NCBI GenBank assembly: GCA_900550785.1
Contig: URTL01000038.1
Span: forward strand, 1 to 14,378
Direction of reading: 5' to 3'
DNA length: 14,378 nucleotides
DNA from: an uncultured Collinsella sp.
GTDB lineage: Bacteria > Actinomycetota > Coriobacteriia > Coriobacteriales > Coriobacteriaceae
A program made the translations under genes and the position numbers. Positions 13,103-14,378 of this stretch are shown here, piece by piece; position 1 is the stretch's first letter; every line of letters begins with the position of its first letter. Below the pieces are notes generated by a model that was given only the letters and a program-made list of their open reading frames with translations, was not told the origin of the DNA and did not search any database.

Positions 13103-14378
13103 ATGAACCTCCGCTCATCTCTCGCCTGCACCTCGAGCGATATCGCCCGCTGGGGACTGCGCTCTGTCCTCAAACGCCAGGGTGGCGTGCTTCCCGGCCG
13201 CATCGCCATGAAGATCGACCCCGAGCTGCTAAGCGACCTCGCGAGCCTTGTCGACCGCAGCGTGGTGATTACCGGTACTAATGGCAAGACCACCACCTCC
13301 AACCTCATCGCTGACGCCGTTGCTGCCAGCGGCGCTACCGTGGTGTGCAACCGTGCCGGCAACAATATGGAGCCTGGTGTGGTGGGTGCTCTGCTCGAGG
13401 CCCGCGGCGGCCTTAAGCACACCAGCAGCGGCAAGCGCGTGGGCGTTTTTGAGTGCGACGAGCTCTACACCGTACGCGTTCTGCCCAAGCTCAAGCCGAC
13501 GTACTTTGTCCTGCTCAACCTGTTCCGCGACCAGCTAGACCGCTACGGCGAGATCGACCATACCCAAGACGTCATCGCCCATGCGTTGGAGCTCTCTCCG
13601 ACGACAACGCTCATCTACAACGCCGACGATCCGCTGTGCGCCTCGATCGCCGCGCGCGTCCCCAACACGAGCATCGCCTTTGGCATCGACGGCGCCACGG
13701 GCACCGAGTCCGACCGCATTAGCGACTCGCGTTTTTGCTCACAGTGCAACGCCCCGCTGGAATACGACTATGTGCAGTACGGACAGCTGGGCGCCTATCA
13801 TTGCCCTTCGTGCGGCTGGGGTCGCCCCGCGCTGCTCCGCCGCGTGACGGGCGTTGAGCTCGGCTGCGACGGCTACGGCTTTGACCTGGCCTTTGGACCC
13901 GAGGCCGACGCACCCGCCGTGCACATCGCCACGCGCTACAACGGCCTGTACATGGTCTATAACGTCGCCGCCGCCTTCTTTGCGGCGCACGAGCTGGGCG
14001 TGGACGCGGCGCACCTGCAGCCCACGCTCGATGCCTATGTGCCCGCCGGTGGTCGTATGGGGCGCTGGGATATCGCCGGCCGCACCGTCGAGGCCAACCT
14101 GGCTAAGAATCCCGTAGGCTTCGATCGACAAATCCAGTCCATCAAGACGGCAGGCGGCAGACTCTGCGCTTTCTTCCTCAACGACAACGATGCCGACGGC
14201 CACGATGTCTCGTGGATCTACGACGTCGACTTTGAGCGCATCGCCGACACGCCGGGACTTGTCGCCTTTGCCGGAGGCACGCGCGCGCACGACATGCAAG
14301 TTCGTCTCAAGTACGCCGGCATCGATGCCGCGATTATCTCGGACGTCGCACAGGCGATCGGCACCGTGGCAGACGAGG
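13103..14378 (+). CDS. murT: Lipid II isoglutaminyl synthase subunit MurT (3' end outside window)
   Basis: MurT, with the glutaminase GatD, amidates the D-glutamate of the lipid II stem peptide to D-isoglutamine in Gram-positive bacteria. The 425 residues seen show a Mur-ligase ATP-binding motif GTNGKTT (58-64), ECDE (117-120) and NLFRDQLDRYGE (139-150). A zinc-ribbon insert uses Cys212, Cys215, Cys234 and Cys237. The start of the MurT-specific C-terminal domain (DUF1727) carries LNDNDADGHDVSWIYDVDFE (359-378), whose aspartates include the residue implicated in catalysis in characterised MurT. ATG 13103 has AGGA eight bases upstream. The frame is open to the window edge, so only the end of the C-terminal domain is missing. 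gatD would be expected just downstream, outside the window. It follows the two helical-repeat genes in the same direction. Confidence 0.95.
   Translation, partial: MNLRSSLACTSSDIARWGLRSVLKRQGGVLPGRIAMKIDPELLSDLASLVDRSVVITGTNGKTTTSNLIADAVAASGATVVCNRAGNNMEPGVVGALLEARGGLKHTSSGKRVGVFECDELYTVRVLPKLKPTYFVLLNLFRDQLDRYGEIDHTQDVIAHALELSPTTTLIYNADDPLCASIAARVPNTSIAFGIDGATGTESDRISDSRFCSQCNAPLEYDYVQYGQLGAYHCPSCGWGRPALLRRVTGVELGCDGYGFDLAFGPEADAPAVHIATRYNGLYMVYNVAAAFFAAHELGVDAAHLQPTLDAYVPAGGRMGRWDIAGRTVEANLAKNPVGFDRQIQSIKTAGGRLCAFFLNDNDADGHDVSWIYDVDFERIADTPGLVAFAGGTRAHDMQVRLKYAGIDAAIISDVAQAIGTVADE

Overview
The window looks like chromosomal DNA of a high-GC, anaerobic Actinobacterium of the class Coriobacteriia, most likely a Collinsella-like gut organism. 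The basis is inference from GC-rich codon use, the fermentative alcohol/glycerol dehydrogenase set, a ferredoxin-type 4Fe-4S protein, and a MurT gene in a Gram-positive setting. No species call can be proved from this sequence alone. It contains no rRNA, tRNA, CRISPR array, transposase or phage gene that I can see.

Layout. 1-528 is a gene-free stretch downstream of guaA, rich in short repeats: a GGGAATAA motif on both strands and several small inverted repeats. It includes the guaA terminator. guaA (GMP synthase) runs leftward to 529. A divergent intergenic region separates it from a rightward type I L-asparaginase gene (2395-3408). A gene-free AT-richer stretch follows (3409-3729). Then comes a small divergent locus: an XRE-type regulator (leftward) and an unrecognised 129-residue protein (rightward), which share a perfect 24-bp palindrome containing a -10-like hexamer on each strand.

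4424-10437 is a leftward block. Read in transcription order it is: iron-containing alcohol dehydrogenase, terminator, glycerol dehydrogenase (gldA), terminator, an internally deleted GldA paralogue, a large 4Fe-4S cluster protein, the ribosome-associated ATPase YchF, and a DUF1648 membrane protein. The dehydrogenases and the Fe-S protein fit fermentative redox metabolism (disposal or use of NADH through alcohols and polyols). ychF and the DUF1648 gene form a tight pair.

10438-10937 is a 500-bp non-coding divergent region. Its left part looks like a folded 5' leader for the alcohol dehydrogenase; its right part carries nested inverted and tandem repeats and the promoter region of the next operon. 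10938-14378 is a rightward operon: two adjacent, overlapping genes for helical-repeat proteins that appear to be diverged paralogues of each other, followed by murT (lipid II isoglutaminyl synthase subunit), which runs off the right edge. The best candidates for something undescribed are the paralogous helical-repeat pair next to murT, the XRE/unknown-protein locus with its symmetric operator, the internally deleted GldA, and the GGGAATAA repeat field beside guaA.
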